In this document: one piece after another, positions 63,670 to 64,000 of the stretch
Position numbering within the stretch: the first letter of the stretch is position 1
Layout: every line of letters begins with the position of its first letter
Source: Symbiodinium natans
Lineage: Eukaryota > Sar > Dinophyceae > Suessiales > Symbiodiniaceae
Length of the DNA stretch: 64,000 bases
NCBI GenBank assembly: GCA_905221605.1
Contig: CAJNDS010000731.1
Location: 15,001 to 79,000 of the forward strand
Direction of reading: 5' to 3'
Position numbers and translations under genes: made by a program
The notes under the pieces: model-generated
The model's input: the letters and a program-made list of their open reading frames with translations, nothing else
Told to the model about the DNA's origin: nothing
Databases searched by the model: none

Positions 63670-63738
63670 GTTTCACTTGAACCCACAGCCCCTTCGGGTG
63701 GCTACGCCTCGCAGCGTGCAGACGAAGAACTTGCAGCC
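63670..63738 (+). repeat. Terminal cassette of SL-headed unit 2
   Basis: GTTTCACTT...GCCCCTTCGGGTGGCTACG...GCAGCGTGCAGAC...AACTTGCAGCC matches the terminal cassette of unit 1 (48982-49048). Unit 2 therefore resumes after the retrotransposon and ends at 63738. It is followed by AAGCAGCAG, not by a further SL. Confidence 0.65.
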
Positions 63739-64000
63739 AAGCAGCAGATGGGGAGGGCGGACTGGGCCACGAGGCGAGAGAAAGGTCTGCCCAGTGACCA
63801 GCAGATGGGCCCAGTGACAATGCGGCGAGAAAGAGGGTCTGGGATAAGAAGTGGGGAACTCGATTATACAAGGAGCAACCCAGACCAAGCGTTCTGGTGA
63901 AAAGCGAGCAGGCAGGCGAGGAGTAGACAACCCAGACCCCGTAACTCGGCTCGAGAGAGGGTCTCGGGATAGGAAGTGGAGAACTCGATGATACAAGGAG
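63739..64000. repeat. Start of a tandem repeat, about 124-bp period
   Basis: AGAGGGTCT..GGGATA.GAAGTGG followed by GAACTCGAT.ATACAAGGAG occurs at about 63831-63876 and again at 63955-64000. CAACCCAGACC also recurs (63877 and 63929). The array runs off the window. Minus-strand ORFs here are products of the repeat. Confidence 0.6.

Overview
This window is nuclear DNA of a dinoflagellate, most likely a Symbiodiniaceae-like alga. Three things show it. An exact 22-nt dinoflagellate spliced-leader (SL) sequence lies at 49049-49070. Every intron I could place by reading frame and homology starts with GC instead of GT and ends with AG. The gene content also fits: a PPR protein, EF-hand and coiled-coil proteins, and a very large Ty1/copia-like retrotransposon among many simple repeats. 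Every gene I can support with confidence is on the minus strand, as expected for a one-way dinoflagellate gene array.

Layout. 0.6-7 kb: two paralogous genes of unknown function (636-1721 and 5403-6885) with different introns, and unassigned exons between them. 7.3-8.9 kb: a three-exon gene for a 375-residue unknown protein. 9-17 kb: scattered low-confidence exons. 18.0-19.8 kb: a CtIP/Sae2 (RBBP8) DNA-end-resection factor. 20.2-22.7 kb: a 435-residue low-complexity ORF among (CT)n-associated repeats. 22.9-24.8 kb: a CDKAL1-type tRNA methylthiotransferase in two exons. 28.2-30.5 kb: a PPR protein. 31.5-40 kb: minus-strand exons with two EF-hands and long coiled coils. 40.4-44.2 kb: Tyr/Pro-rich exons. 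44.2-45.6 kb: an AT-richer island with small perfect palindromes.

46.9-64 kb is the most unusual part. Two diverged tandem units of about 2.1 kb or more each begin with an SL (one intact, one truncated) and carry about 20 copies of a small structured hairpin whose arms covary. The second unit is interrupted close to its 3' end by an 11.8-kb retrotransposon (51825-63640) with identical 226-bp LTRs, a 5-bp target duplication and an intact polypurine tract. It has two long ORFs. The upstream one ends in a HAD-like fold. The downstream Gag-Pol contains a cytosine-methyltransferase-like domain between integrase and reverse transcriptase. Its LTR also holds a 20-nt SL-like sequence on the sense strand, so both repeat families in this block carry spliced-leader-like DNA.

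Gene models with introns were built by hand from frame continuity and family motifs. Short exons in the 9-17 kb and 25-28 kb intervals are weak calls. No tRNA, rRNA or CRISPR was recognised.
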